Shown piece by piece: positions 1-8,120 of a stretch of DNA of 64,000 nt. Position 1 is the stretch's first letter, and every line of letters begins with the position of its first letter. The DNA is taken from contig CAVWRJ010000021.1 of the NCBI GenBank assembly GCA_963757335.1, positions 372,001-436,000 on the forward strand. Reading direction: 5' to 3'. Position numbers and translations under genes: made by a program. The notes below the pieces were generated by a model that ran no database searches, had not been told where the DNA came from, and saw nothing but the letters and a program-made list of their open reading frames with translations. The stretch is from DASQPA01 sp963757335 (GTDB lineage: Bacteria; Acidobacteriota; Thermoanaerobaculia; Multivoradales; UBA5704).

Positions 1-1560
1 ATGAAGCTCGGCCAGGAGGCGATGGAGCGCATCCGGGACAAGATGGTGAAGGCCCTGGAGGCGGCGGGGATCGAGGCCGAGATCAGCTTTCGGGTGAAGC
101 GCTACTTCTCGATCTACGAGAAGCTCCGCCGCCAGGGGATCGACATCTCGCAGCTCTACGACTACCTCGCCTTCCGGATCGTCACCGGTACCATCAAGGA
201 CACCTATGCGGCGTTGGGGGTCGTCCACCAGAGCTGGCGGCCCATCCCCGGGCGGTTCAAGGACTACCTGGCGATGCCCAAGCCCAACCTCTACCAGTCG
301 CTGCACACGACGGTGGTGGGGGAGAAGGGGCAGCCCTTCGAAGTGCAGATCCGCACCCGCGAGATGGACTTGATCGCCGAGGAGGGGATCGCCGCCCACT
401 GGCGTTACAAGGAGGGGAAGGTCGAGCCGCGCCCCTCCGATCCCAACATCCTCTGGCTGCGCCAGCTCCTGGAGTTGCAGACGGACGTGCAGGATCCGCG
501 CACCTTCATGACGACCCTCAAGATGGACCTCTACCCGGACGAGGTCTACGCCTTCACCCCCAAGGGGGAGGTCATCTCCTTCCCGCGCGGGGCGACGCCG
601 CTCGATTACGCCTACAAGGTCCACACCGACCTCGGCCACCACTGCGCCGGGGCGCGGGTCAACGGCAAGCTCGTACCGCTCCGCACGCCGCTCTCGAACG
701 GCGACATGGTCGAGGTGCTGACCAGCCTCAACCGCAATCCCAGCCGGGACTGGCTGACCTTCGTCAAGACCCCGCGCGCCAAGTCGAAGATCCGGCAGTG
801 GCTGAACACCCAGCAGAAGCAGCGGGCGACGGAGATCGGGAGGCGGCTGTTCGAGAAGGAGGCGAGGCGCTACAACCAGAGCCCGAAGAAGCTCCTGGAG
901 AGCCCCGGGATGAAGGAGTATCTGACCGCCGAGGGGATCAGCAAGGGGGACGACCTCCTGTCGCGGATCGGCTTCGGCAAGGTCGAGGTGAAGAACGTGC
1001 TCACCCGGGTGCTGGGCGAGGCGCAACTCGCCGAGCCGACCGTCCCCAGCCGGCTCCGCCAGGCGGTGTCGAAGATCCTCCCCTTCAAGGAGGGACCGAT
1101 CGCCGTCAAGGGGCACGGCGACCTCCTCTCCTACCTCGCCAAGTGCTGCAACCCGCTGCCCGGCGAGGACATCATCGGCTACGTCACCCGCGGCCGCGGG
1201 GTGTCGGTTCACTCGGTGGACTGCCCGAACGTCAAGAACCTCCTCTACAACCCGGAGCGCGAGGTCGAGGTGGCATGGGCGCGGCAGAAGGACGAGGTCT
1301 ACCAGGTCGCGCTCTTAGTCGAGACCGCCAACACCCAGGGCATGCTCGCCCGGCTGACCGAGGTCATCGCCAAGCTCGACAGCAACATCAGCCACATTGA
1401 GGCGATCACGCGAGAGACCGGCCACGCCACGATCAGCGTCGTCTGCGGATTGCGCGACCGCAAGCACCTGGAGCGCCTGATGAGCAACGTGCGGGCGCTC
1501 TCCGGGGTGCTCCGGGTGGATCGGCGGATGAACGGGGGATTGACGGCGGAGGCGCGGTAG
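1..1560 (+). CDS. rel: Bifunctional (p)ppGpp synthetase/hydrolase Rel, 3' part
   Basis: RelA/SpoT homologue that makes the stringent-response alarmone from ATP and GTP or GDP in the cytoplasm. The visible 519 residues start inside the synthetase domain: RVKRYFSIYEKL, then YQSLHTTV and FEVQIRT followed by AEEGIAAHWRYKEG. A TGS domain follows (about residues 180-240, VYAFTPKGEVISFPRGATPLDYAY), then a helical/zinc-finger-like segment with CCNPLPGEDIIGYVTRGRG, and a C-terminal ACT domain (about 430-510). Full-length Rel proteins are 720-780 aa, so the N-terminal HD hydrolase domain must lie upstream of the window. The ATG at base 1 is probably internal, not the true start. Whether the HD domain is intact cannot be judged here. 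The family assignment is secure. Confidence 0.96.
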   Translation: MKLGQEAMERIRDKMVKALEAAGIEAEISFRVKRYFSIYEKLRRQGIDISQLYDYLAFRIVTGTIKDTYAALGVVHQSWRPIPGRFKDYLAMPKPNLYQSLHTTVVGEKGQPFEVQIRTREMDLIAEEGIAAHWRYKEGKVEPRPSDPNILWLRQLLELQTDVQDPRTFMTTLKMDLYPDEVYAFTPKGEVISFPRGATPLDYAYKVHTDLGHHCAGARVNGKLVPLRTPLSNGDMVEVLTSLNRNPSRDWLTFVKTPRAKSKIRQWLNTQQKQRATEIGRRLFEKEARRYNQSPKKLLESPGMKEYLTAEGISKGDDLLSRIGFGKVEVKNVLTRVLGEAQLAEPTVPSRLRQAVSKILPFKEGPIAVKGHGDLLSYLAKCCNPLPGEDIIGYVTRGRGVSVHSVDCPNVKNLLYNPEREVEVAWARQKDEVYQVALLVETANTQGMLARLTEVIAKLDSNISHIEAITRETGHATISVVCGLRDRKHLERLMSNVRALSGVLRVDRRMNGGLTAEAR

Positions 1561-1578
1561 GCGTTATAGCGGCCTGGC

Positions 1579-1893
1579 TCATCGAATATCGAGAGCCGCT
1601 TTGATCGCCTGATTGAGCTCCTCCACCTTCGGAGCGTCACAGGCTCCCATCAGTCGCTTCAGGCGATCGCGTGGCACCGTAAGGATATTGTCGAAGTTCG
1701 CAACGCAACGGACCGGGAGACCTTGCCGGCGTCCGAGGACGAGCTCGGTCGGGAGTCCTCGCACGGTTCGAGTCACGAGGGTCACTACGATCGAGCCAAT
1801 CGTTGCGAGGACGGCATCCCGGGTCAGAATTACCACCGGCCGAGTCCCGACCGGTGAGGGCAACTCAGCCCACCAGACTTCCGCGCGCCTCAC
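1579..1893 (-). CDS. mazF: MazF/PemK-like toxin (mRNA interferase)
   Basis: Small toxin of the MazF/PemK family, which usually cleaves mRNA at specific sequences. It has the family opening RRAEVWWAELP, then TRPVVILTRD and a C-terminal VRCVANFDNILTVPR like the family's conserved core. I chose the GTG at 1893 because it overlaps the antitoxin stop codon by 4 nt (GTGA) and yields the usual N-terminus VRRAEVWW. An ATG at 1911 would add six residues. It is translationally coupled behind the antitoxin, the usual toxin-second order. Family is clear; activity is inferred. Confidence 0.85.
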   Translation of the reverse strand: MRRAEVWWAELPSPVGTRPVVILTRDAVLATIGSIVVTLVTRTVRGLPTELVLGRRQGLPVRCVANFDNILTVPRDRLKRLMGACDAPKVEELNQAIKAALDIR

Positions 1894-2105
1894 GCACGGC
1901 CGCCCTTCCATTCTTGGATATCCCGAAGCTCGCCGGCCAGCGTGACCTGAGCCTCGCTAACGTCTTCAGGCTCCAGATCAGTGATGGCTGCAGCCTCAAT
2001 GTAGTGGCGGACGGCTTCCTCTACCAAATCGCGAATGTCGCGGCTTTGCACCACGGCTAGGTCGCGCAGTTCCTTCTCCACGCTAGCAGGTAGCTCAACT
2101 GACAT
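1890..2105 (-). CDS. Ribbon-helix-helix antitoxin partner of MazF-like toxin
   Basis: A 71-aa protein starting MSVELPASVEKELRDLAVVQ and continuing DIRDLVEEAVRHYIE, the pattern of short ribbon-helix-helix DNA-binding antitoxins. The C-terminal part (EPEDVSEAQVTLAGELRDIQEW) would bind and neutralise the toxin. It overlaps the downstream MazF-like gene by 4 nt and is expected to repress the shared promoter. There is no Shine-Dalgarno sequence, but a -10 hexamer sits 6 nt before the ATG, so the mRNA is probably leaderless. Antitoxin identity rests on size, fold pattern and coupling. Confidence 0.75.
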   Translation of the reverse strand: MSVELPASVEKELRDLAVVQSRDIRDLVEEAVRHYIEAAAITDLEPEDVSEAQVTLAGELRDIQEWKGGRA

Positions 2106-2111
2106 GAGCTC

Positions 2112-2140
2112 AGGCTACAACGGCACAAAGACAAAGGCAA
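2112..2140 (-). promoter_or_regulatory. Sigma70-type promoter of the MazF-type toxin-antitoxin operon, leaderless
   Basis: On the minus strand: -35 TTGCCT (2140-2135), 17-nt spacer, -10 TAGCCT (2117-2112). Only 6 nt separate the -10 from the ATG at 2105, so transcription should start at or next to the start codon. Confidence 0.55.
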
Positions 2141-2163
2141 TGCGCGCGCTCCAACTCTGGCCC

Positions 2164-3717
2164 TCACCCCCGCATCTGCCGCGCCCGCACCAACACCCCC
2201 GCTCCAAACAGCCCCGCCGCCAGGCCGAGGTAGATCCATGGCATCCCCTGCGCCAACCCCTGTGGCGTCACCCCCATGTAGTCGAAAGCCGGCACGTGGT
2301 TCATCGGGCCGATGTACCAGAGGAGCAGATAGGCGACTTCGAAGAGCCGGCTCGACCCGGAGATCGCGCCTAAGGCAAAGGCGAGGCCGGGGATGAAGAG
2401 GCAGCCGGCCATCCAGGCGAGGAGGCCCCCTCCCTGGCCGGTCGCGAGAAGCCGGAGACCTACCCCGGCGGTGGTGGCGGCAGCGACGAGCACGCCCGCG
2501 GTCCAGATCGCCGCTCCGCCGTAGAACGCCGGGCGGGGGCCGGAGAAAATGAGGTCCCGGGTGCCGAAGAGCTTCTCCCGGGCGCCCATCCCAGACCAGA
2601 GGGCGAGCGGCCAGAGCCAGGCGACGGGGAGGATACCGGCGCGGACGGCGGTCATGGGGGCGACAAGCCCGGCGACCAGGAGGCCGGCGGCCACCAGGTA
2701 CCACCAGAGATTTCTCCCCTGCAGCATGAGCCGCAGCTCGGCGACGACGAGGGCCAGGAAGGGGTTGGCGGGCGACCAGGCCGGGAGGGAGATCCGGGGA
2801 CGGCGCTTCCCGCCGGCCGCCCCGGCCTCTGCCTCCTCCAATTTCGGCTTCGGCGGCCTCCCGCCCTCCTTCGCCGGATCGAACCGGCTGAAAAAGAGGG
2901 CGGCGAGGAGCGCTACCCCCAGCGCCAGGGCGGCGACGACGAGCCGCCGGGCGACGGCGCGGGCGGTCCAATCGATGCCGCTCCAGCGGAAGGTCTTCTG
3001 GATCTCCACGTGCGGCCCGATGTTGAAGGAGGACTCCTCCTGCTGGCCCGGGATCACCGGCGCCAGGGTCGTGACCTTCTGGTGCAGGCTCGACTGTACG
3101 AGGTGCCAGCCGATTGGATCGAGGGTCGGCGATTCGATCGCTGCCGCGATCAGAGCGGTCCAAAGAAAGAAGTAGACGACGTTGCCGAGCGAGCCCTGGA
3201 GCCAGCGGATGGATTCGAAGAGGACGGCGAGCGCCGCTACCACCGCCACCGGCGGCAGGGCCAGCCAGAGGAGGGGCGCCAGGAAGGCCCCGAGATCGAG
3301 ATGCCGGTCCTCTCCCGAGAGCACCTGGAGGAGAAGGCCGGCGGCGCCGAGGATCGCCACGATCACGCCCAGGAAGAGGAAGTTGGAGAGGGCCTTGCCG
3401 CACGTGTAGGCGGCCTTCCCGAGCGGTGTCGCGGCGAGGATCTCGCCCACCCGGGTCTGGCGGTCGCGCTCGATCGTGTCTTTCACCAGGTAGAAGCCGA
3501 AGAGGGGCATGAGGAGCCCGGCGGCGAGCGCGGTCAGCGTCCCCACCCAGGCCGAATTGAGAATCCCGCGCTGCCCCTGGATCGTCAAGTTCACGTCCCC
3601 GGCGTTGATCAGGTAGCCGAAGTAGACCGCTCCGGCGACCGTCGCGAGGAAGCTGTAGCGGCGCGCCCGCTCGAGGAAGTCGGCGCGGGCCATGTGGTAG
3701 AGGAGGCGCGCGTTCAT
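2164..3717 (-). CDS. ABC transporter permease (ABC-2-like), multi-span membrane protein
   Basis: A 517-aa integral membrane protein with a first hydrophobic segment just after MNARLLYHMARADFLERARR (ATVAGAVYFGYLINAG), a large loop, a central cytoplasmic stretch rich in Pro/Lys/Glu (about residues 280-320) and several C-terminal spans. The loop phrase KDTIERDRQTRVGEILAATP is typical of permeases exporting lipids, peptides or antibiotics. Start: ATG at 3717 with GGGAG 9 nt upstream, 16 nt after the stop of the ATPase gene, so the two genes form one transporter operon. Substrate is unknown. An upstream in-frame ATG would overlap the ATPase gene and is unlikely. Confidence 0.85.
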   Translation of the reverse strand: MNARLLYHMARADFLERARRYSFLATVAGAVYFGYLINAGDVNLTIQGQRGILNSAWVGTLTALAAGLLMPLFGFYLVKDTIERDRQTRVGEILAATPLGKAAYTCGKALSNFLFLGVIVAILGAAGLLLQVLSGEDRHLDLGAFLAPLLWLALPPVAVVAALAVLFESIRWLQGSLGNVVYFFLWTALIAAAIESPTLDPIGWHLVQSSLHQKVTTLAPVIPGQQEESSFNIGPHVEIQKTFRWSGIDWTARAVARRLVVAALALGVALLAALFFSRFDPAKEGGRPPKPKLEEAEAGAAGGKRRPRISLPAWSPANPFLALVVAELRLMLQGRNLWWYLVAAGLLVAGLVAPMTAVRAGILPVAWLWPLALWSGMGAREKLFGTRDLIFSGPRPAFYGGAAIWTAGVLVAAATTAGVGLRLLATGQGGGLLAWMAGCLFIPGLAFALGAISGSSRLFEVAYLLLWYIGPMNHVPAFDYMGVTPQGLAQGMPWIYLGLAAGLFGAGVLVRARQMRG

Positions 3718-3733
3718 GCCGCAACACTCCCAT

Positions 3734-4639
3734 TCATGCCGCGGCGCTCCTCGCCGGCCCGCCGGCCCGCCCACGGGTCAGACGGAAGAGATAGGCGTCC
3801 TCGAGGCTCGGCGGCAGCGGCCGCGCCCCGGCGGCGGGCGGCTCTTCCGCCACCACCCGCACGTGGACGCCGTCGCCGCGGCGGACGGTCCCCGAGATCA
3901 GCCAGCGCTCCTTGGCAGCGGTGAGCTCGGCGCTCGGCACGACACACTCCCAGACCTTCCCCTCGATCGCCCGGAGCAGCTCCTCGGGCGCCGCGTGGTC
4001 GACCAGCCGGCCGCCGTCGATGAGCGCGATCTCGGTCGCTGCCGCCTCGACGTCCGAGACGATATGGGTCGAGAGGATGACGATGCGGTCGCCCGAGAGG
4101 TCGGAGAGGAGGTTCCTGAAGCGCACCCGCTCCTCGGGGTCGAGCCCCACGGTCGGCTCGTCGACGATCAAGAGCCGCGGGTCGGAGAGGAGCGCCTGGG
4201 CGATCCCCACCCGCTGGCGCATCCCCCCGGAGTACCCGCTTAAGGGGCGCTTGCCGGCTTCGGTCAGGTTGACCAGGGCGAGGAGCTCGGCGATCCGCGG
4301 CCGGGCCACCCGGGCGGGCACCCCCTTGACCGCAGCCAGGTACTCCAGGAACTCGATGCCGGAGAGATTGGGGTAGACCCCGAAGTCCTGCGGCAGGTAG
4401 CCGAGGCTGGCGCGGAGCGCGGTGGGGGATTTGGCCGTGTCCTCGCCGTTCCACAGGACGCGCCCGGAGCTCGGCCGGGTGACCGTGGCGAGGATGCGCA
4501 TGAGCGTTGACTTGCCGGCACCGTTTGGCCCCAGGAGGCCGAGCACCCCCGGCCCCAGATCCAGGCTGAAGTCGGCGAGCGCGGCATTGGCGGCGTCCCC
4601 CTTGTAGACCTTGCCGACCTTCTCGATGGTAAGCCGCAT
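3734..4639 (-). CDS. ABC transporter ATP-binding protein
   Basis: A 301-aa ATPase subunit. It has Walker A GPNGAGKST (about residue 40), the ABC signature YSGGMRQRVG, Walker B LLIVDEPTVGLD and the H-loop STHIVSDVE, in the standard order. The C-terminal ~90 residues form the accessory domain seen in CcmA/NatA-like exporters. The start is the ATG at 4639 because GGAGGGG lies 6 nt upstream. An ATG 8 codons earlier (4663) lacks this support. It energises the permease encoded immediately downstream. Role in export is inferred from the subfamily. Confidence 0.93.
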   Translation of the reverse strand: MRLTIEKVGKVYKGDAANAALADFSLDLGPGVLGLLGPNGAGKSTLMRILATVTRPSSGRVLWNGEDTAKSPTALRASLGYLPQDFGVYPNLSGIEFLEYLAAVKGVPARVARPRIAELLALVNLTEAGKRPLSGYSGGMRQRVGIAQALLSDPRLLIVDEPTVGLDPEERVRFRNLLSDLSGDRIVILSTHIVSDVEAAATEIALIDGGRLVDHAAPEELLRAIEGKVWECVVPSAELTAAKERWLISGTVRRGDGVHVRVVAEEPPAAGARPLPPSLEDAYLFRLTRGRAGGPARSAAA

Positions 4640-4687
4640 CGCCGTCCCCTCCGTCGTCGCCAATGTCTCCGATCTCGTCCCCGTCTC

Positions 4688-5125
4688 TTACGACCTGGGA
4701 AGGGGAGAAGTTACGGCATCCCGCTCCGCCCGCTCCGCCCGTTCGGCCCGCTCGGCCCGTTCGGCGTCAATCTCGAACCCGTTGTCCCGATAATAGTGCC
4801 CACCGCGGGCCCAGGCCCAGAGACTGGCGACGCCGTAGGCTGGGAGGAAGAACGGCCCCCACTGCTCGCACTGGCGGACGTGGGCGAGCTCGTGCTCCCG
4901 GCAGGCGTCGAGAGCTCTCAAGTCGACCCCCAGAATGACATGGCCGAGGGTCATCGCCTGGGCACGAATACAGGGGAGGCGGAGGAACTTGCGCGCGAAA
5001 CCGCCGTGGACCTCCAGGGTGCCCGCCCGCCGCCGGGCCTCTCCACCCGTGGCCAAGGTGAGGAGCGCGGCGAGGAGCCCGAGGGCGGTGACGGGGAACG
5101 CCCAGGCGTAGCGGAAGGTTTTCAG
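4688..5125 (-). CDS. Small membrane protein with HExxH motif and AER repeats
   Basis: About 145 aa. An N-terminal hydrophobic segment (FPVTALGLLAALLTLATGG) is followed by CREHELAHVRQCEQWG, containing an HELAH zinc-peptidase-like motif, then PAYGVASLWAWARGGHYYRDN and FEIDAE. The C-terminus holds five AER/AERD-type repeats encoded by a 9-nt DNA repeat. No ATG, GTG or TTG is well placed. A CTG at 5125, preceded by GGTGAGG that overlaps the stop of the upstream gene, gives the best coupled start, so the start is uncertain. Proteolysis is possible but unproven, since only the two His and the Glu are visible. It sits in a leftward run between the PH-domain gene and the ABC genes. Confidence 0.6.
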   Translation of the reverse strand: MKTFRYAWAFPVTALGLLAALLTLATGGEARRRAGTLEVHGGFARKFLRLPCIRAQAMTLGHVILGVDLRALDACREHELAHVRQCEQWGPFFLPAYGVASLWAWARGGHYYRDNGFEIDAERAERAERAERAERDAVTSPLPRS

Positions 5126-5132
5126 CGTGGCC

Positions 5133-5762
5133 TCACCGCGGCTCCAGCGCGCGCCCGGGGCGCCCCGTCCGAAATCCCTCGGTACGGGTGGCGCTGGCGG
5201 AGTTGGTAGCGGCAACCGGGGCGCCCCATATCTGACGCGCAGCCTCGAGGAACTGCTCCGGGTCGGCAACCGAGAGGAGAATCCGGTAGCCCTTGCGGGT
5301 GGGCAGGTCGACGACGCGGGTCCGGTCGGTGAGGAAGATCAGGGCTTTGTCCCAGTTGCGCAGCCGGAACCACCCCTCGCAGTAGCCGACGAGGCCGCTC
5401 CCGAAGGTCCGGAGGATCGGCTTCAGCTGTGGCTGCTTCGGGATGGAGACCGCCTGCCCCCGCTCGGGGAGGAGGTCGGCGCGCGGGATGGTCCTGCCGA
5501 AAAGCGAATTCCGGACCTTCAAGCCCTCGGGCGACAGCTCGAAGAGCACGTTCCGGCTCGACCAGCCGATGTAGGAGATCACGACCCCGGTGCCGAGGGC
5601 CACGACCCATGCGATGGCCACCACCGGAGTCCGGGCGAAGAGGGGCAGGGTGGCGACGATAGGAACCATGCAGAAGGCCAGGACGACGGCGATGAAGACG
5701 AAGGTCTTTGTCGTCGCGGGGACGATGGGAAAGCTCTCCGAAGCTTGGCGGTCGGGTCGCAT
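5133..5762 (-). CDS. Bacterial PH-domain membrane protein
   Basis: A 209-aa protein with two predicted membrane spans near the N-terminus (TFVFIAVVLAFCMVPIVATL and VAIAWVVALGTGVVISYIGW). A domain follows with the bacterial PH signature: a WxSRNVLFELSPEGLKVRN strand pair and LTDRTRVVDLPTRKGYRILL, ending DPEQFLEAA. Such proteins bind membranes or partners; no precise role is known. The ATG at 5762 has no Shine-Dalgarno sequence. A TAGAAT hexamer lies 6 nt upstream, suggesting a leaderless start. It heads the leftward run that ends with the ABC transporter, and it is divergent from the Rieske oxygenase gene. Confidence 0.75.
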   Translation of the reverse strand: MRPDRQASESFPIVPATTKTFVFIAVVLAFCMVPIVATLPLFARTPVVAIAWVVALGTGVVISYIGWSSRNVLFELSPEGLKVRNSLFGRTIPRADLLPERGQAVSIPKQPQLKPILRTFGSGLVGYCEGWFRLRNWDKALIFLTDRTRVVDLPTRKGYRILLSVADPEQFLEAARQIWGAPVAATNSASATRTEGFRTGRPGRALEPR

Positions 5763-5802
5763 GCCTCTATTCTAGGGCCCCGGCCCTCATGGAGATATCA
5801 CC

Positions 5803-6903
5803 ATGCGCTTCGAGATCGATCCCGACATCACCCGGGCGGAGACCCCGCCGGCCCGCCTCTACTCCGACCCCGAGGTCTACCGGCGGACCCTGGAACGGGT
5901 CTTCGCCCGCAGTTGGCAGCTGGTGGGGGACAAGACGGCGATCAAGGTGCCCGGCCAGGTCCACCCGGTGACCCTCTTGGAGGGGAGCCTGGACGAACCT
6001 CTCCTCTTGACCCGCGATGCCAAAGACCAGGTGCACTGCCTGTCGAACGTCTGCACCCACCGCGGCAACCTGGTGGCGGAGAGCCCGGGCAACGAGCCCT
6101 TCCTGCGCTGCCGCTACCACGGCCGCCGGTTCGGCCTCGACGGCCGGTTCCTCTCGATGCCGGAGTTCGAGCGGGCGGCCGGCTTCCCGCGCCCCGCCGA
6201 CGACCTGCCACAGGTGGCGCTCGGGGAATTCGGGGGCTTTCTCTTCGCCTCCCTCGCCCCCGCCTTTCCCTTCGACGATCTCCTGGCCGAGATGCGCGCC
6301 CGGATTGGCTTCCTGCCGCTCGAAGAGGCGACCTTCGATCCCGGCCGCTCGCGCGACTACCTGGTGCGCGCCAACTGGGCCCTCTACTGCGACAACTATC
6401 TGGAGGGCTTCCACATCCCCTTCGTCCACACCGGGCTCGCCGGGGCGCTCGACTACGGCAGCTACCGATCCGAGCTCTACCCCTACTCCAACCTCCAGCT
6501 CGGGGTGGCGTCGGGCGGCGACGAGGTCTTCGACCTGCCCCCCTCCTCGCCCGATTTTCGGGCGGAGGGCCAGGCGCCCCAGGGGATCGCCGCCTACTAC
6601 TACTTCCTCTTCCCCAATCTGATGTTCAACTTCTATCCCTGGGGGGTTTCGGTCAACGTCGTCAAGCCGCTGGCGGTCGACCGCACCCGGGTCTCCTTCC
6701 TCATCTATGTCTGGGACGAGACGAAGCTCGACCGCGGGGCGGGCGCCGGGCTCGACCGGGTCGAGCGGGAGGACGAGGCGGTCGTCGAGAGCGTACAGCG
6801 GGGATTGCGTTCGCGGCTCTACACCCGCGGCCGGTACTCGCCCGACCGCGAGGAGGGGGTGCACCACTTCCACCGCCTGTTGGCGCGTTTTTTAGCGGAC
6901 TGA
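5803..6903 (+). CDS. Rieske-type ring-hydroxylating oxygenase, alpha subunit
   Basis: A 366-aa non-heme iron oxygenase. The Rieske [2Fe-2S] ligands are Cys84-x-His86 (CTHRG) and Cys103-x2-His106 (CRYHG). The mononuclear iron site shows DNYLEGFHIPFVH with His204 and His209, and Asp197 as the likely electron-bridge residue. Length and motif order match the choline/carnitine monooxygenase and phenylpropionate-dioxygenase alpha subunit group. The substrate cannot be told from sequence. No reductase or beta subunit is adjacent, so electrons must come from elsewhere. Start: ATG with GGAG 8 nt upstream. Transcription probably ends at the hairpin directly after the stop. Confidence 0.92.
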   Translation: MRFEIDPDITRAETPPARLYSDPEVYRRTLERVFARSWQLVGDKTAIKVPGQVHPVTLLEGSLDEPLLLTRDAKDQVHCLSNVCTHRGNLVAESPGNEPFLRCRYHGRRFGLDGRFLSMPEFERAAGFPRPADDLPQVALGEFGGFLFASLAPAFPFDDLLAEMRARIGFLPLEEATFDPGRSRDYLVRANWALYCDNYLEGFHIPFVHTGLAGALDYGSYRSELYPYSNLQLGVASGGDEVFDLPPSSPDFRAEGQAPQGIAAYYYFLFPNLMFNFYPWGVSVNVVKPLAVDRTRVSFLIYVWDETKLDRGAGAGLDRVEREDEAVVESVQRGLRSRLYTRGRYSPDREEGVHHFHRLLARFLAD

Positions 6904-6923
6904 AAGGGGAGAGTGAGTGAGAC

Positions 6924-6947
6924 GGAGGCGCCCCGCGGGGCGCCTCC
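6924..6947. terminator. Bidirectional hairpin between convergent genes
   Basis: A perfect 11-bp inverted repeat (GGAGGCGCCCC / GGGGCGCCTCC) with a 2-nt loop lies between the stops of the Rieske gene and the leftward small exported protein. No T-run follows on either strand, so termination strength is uncertain. Confidence 0.5.
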
Positions 6948-6956
6948 GGGGAAGGA

Positions 6957-7256
6957 TCAACCCTTGGTCTTGCTCTTCGCCTTGCCCGCGGCCTTCTCCG
7001 GCTTGACCTCGACGGCGGCCGCCGACATCCGGTAGTCGATCGTCACCTTGGCGCCGACCTTCAAGTCGCCGGTGACCTTGGTCGTGGCATCGCGGGCGAT
7101 CTCCCAGCGGTCCTTGCCCTTCTGAACGACGATGGTGTCCGCCGTCAGCTCCAGGACGGGTCCGGTGACCTGGTAGGTCTTGGGGGCCGCCGCGTGGACG
7201 GGGAGGGTCCAGAGCGAGGCGGTGAGCACTCCGGTCACGATCAGCTTCTTGAGCAT
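6957..7256 (-). CDS. Small exported protein, DUF5666-like
   Basis: About 99 aa. The N-terminus MLKKLIVTGVLTASLWTLPVHA is a clear Sec signal peptide ending in an AxA-type site. The mature part (KTYQVTGPVLELTADTIVVQ, RWEIARDATTKVTGDLKVGA, KVTIDYRM) is a small beta-barrel-like domain resembling DUF5666 proteins. The tail is Lys/Ala-rich (EKAAGKAKSKTKG). ATG at 7256 is chosen over 7298 because AAGGA lies 5 nt upstream and the signal peptide begins there. Periplasmic; function unknown. It follows the YidB-like gene on the same strand by about 50 nt. Confidence 0.75.
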   Translation of the reverse strand: MLKKLIVTGVLTASLWTLPVHAAAPKTYQVTGPVLELTADTIVVQKGKDRWEIARDATTKVTGDLKVGAKVTIDYRMSAAAVEVKPEKAAGKAKSKTKG

Positions 7257-7304
7257 GTCGATCCTTTCCGCCCGCCGCCACAGAGGGCAGGCTGTCAAGC
7301 GATT

Positions 7305-7778
7305 TCAGGACATCTTACCGCGGAGCACGTTGATGCCCTCTTCCAGGAGGCCGTGATCGGCCGTGCCGTTCGGCGTCAGGTGGTCGACGAGGCTGGGGAG
7401 GACCGAGGCGAGCATCGAGCTCGCCTGCTCGGGTGGGATGCCGGCCTCCTGCGCCAGGCTCGCCAGGCGGCCGTGCCCGAGGACGCTCTCCAGCTGCTGT
7501 CCCGTGACCGGCAGGTTCTGGCCCGTGCCGATCCAGGAGTTGATGAGATGGCCGAGCCCCTGCTGCTCGAAGAGCTGAACCAGACCCCCGAGGCCGCCAA
7601 CGCCGCCAGCACCCCCAACACCGCCAGCACCCCCAACGCCGCCGGTCTGCCGGTTGCCGAGGAGCCCGAGAAGGGCGTTGACGAGGCCGGGATGGCCGAG
7701 GCCGGCCGGGGTGCCGCTGGCCCCGGTAGCCCCGCTGGCCCCGGTAGCCGTATTCACCAAGTCTCCGAAAATGCTCAT
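7305..7778 (-). CDS. YidB family (DUF937-related) protein
   Basis: A 157-aa protein whose second half matches the YidB family pattern: LINSWIGTGQNLPVTGQQLE, then LAQEAGIPPEQASSMLASVL and LVDHLTPNG. The N-terminal half is a Gly/Val/Ala low-complexity linker (VGGAGG repeats around residues 47-64) encoded by an 18-nt tandem DNA repeat. There is no signal peptide. Function is unknown in general. Start: ATG with GGAGG 7 nt upstream. Confidence 0.85.
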   Translation of the reverse strand: MSIFGDLVNTATGASGATGASGTPAGLGHPGLVNALLGLLGNRQTGGVGGAGGVGGAGGVGGLGGLVQLFEQQGLGHLINSWIGTGQNLPVTGQQLESVLGHGRLASLAQEAGIPPEQASSMLASVLPSLVDHLTPNGTADHGLLEEGINVLRGKMS

Positions 7779-7882
7779 GGGCGATCCTCCAAATAGTCGG
7801 TTCAGGGCGGCGCCTCAAGTGGCATCGCGATCCTAGCTCCAGCAGATCGCTTGCAGATTGCGGACCGCCTTACGGAGCACGG

Positions 7883-7888
7883 TACAAT
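7883..7888 (+). promoter_or_regulatory. -10 element TACAAT, 6 nt before a GTG start
   Basis: TACAAT with a possible -35 TTGCGG (7858-7863, 19-nt spacer). The start codon GTG follows after 6 nt, so the transcript would be leaderless. Confidence 0.45.
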
Positions 7889-7894
7889 CCCCCC

Positions 7895-8098
7895 GTGAAC
7901 GCGGCGCGTCGTACCCTCGGCCGCTGGCTCCTCCTGACCTTTCTGGAGCGCGGCTGTGATCCCCTGAGGGCCTACGTGCCCACCCAGGCGCCACGGATCC
8001 GTCCGCTCTCGCTCCGCGAGCTGGCCGAGCTCCACACTTTCCCCCTGCCTCTGGTGGCGGTCAGCAACGTGCGGTTCCTGCATCTGCCGGTGCGGTAG
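7895..8098 (+). CDS. Small hypothetical protein (67 aa)
   Basis: Short basic protein beginning MNAARRTLGRWLLLTFLERG and ending VAVSNVRFLHLPVR. No recognised domain. The case for it is positional: a -10 hexamer lies exactly 6 nt upstream of the GTG, a spacing seen at many starts in this window, and the gene is followed 22 nt later by another rightward gene with a good ribosome site. It may instead be only the leader of that gene. Confidence 0.4.
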   Translation: MNAARRTLGRWLLLTFLERGCDPLRAYVPTQAPRIRPLSLRELAELHTFPLPLVAVSNVRFLHLPVR

Positions 8099-8120
8099 GC
8101 GACTACGAGGTGAGCAGCCC

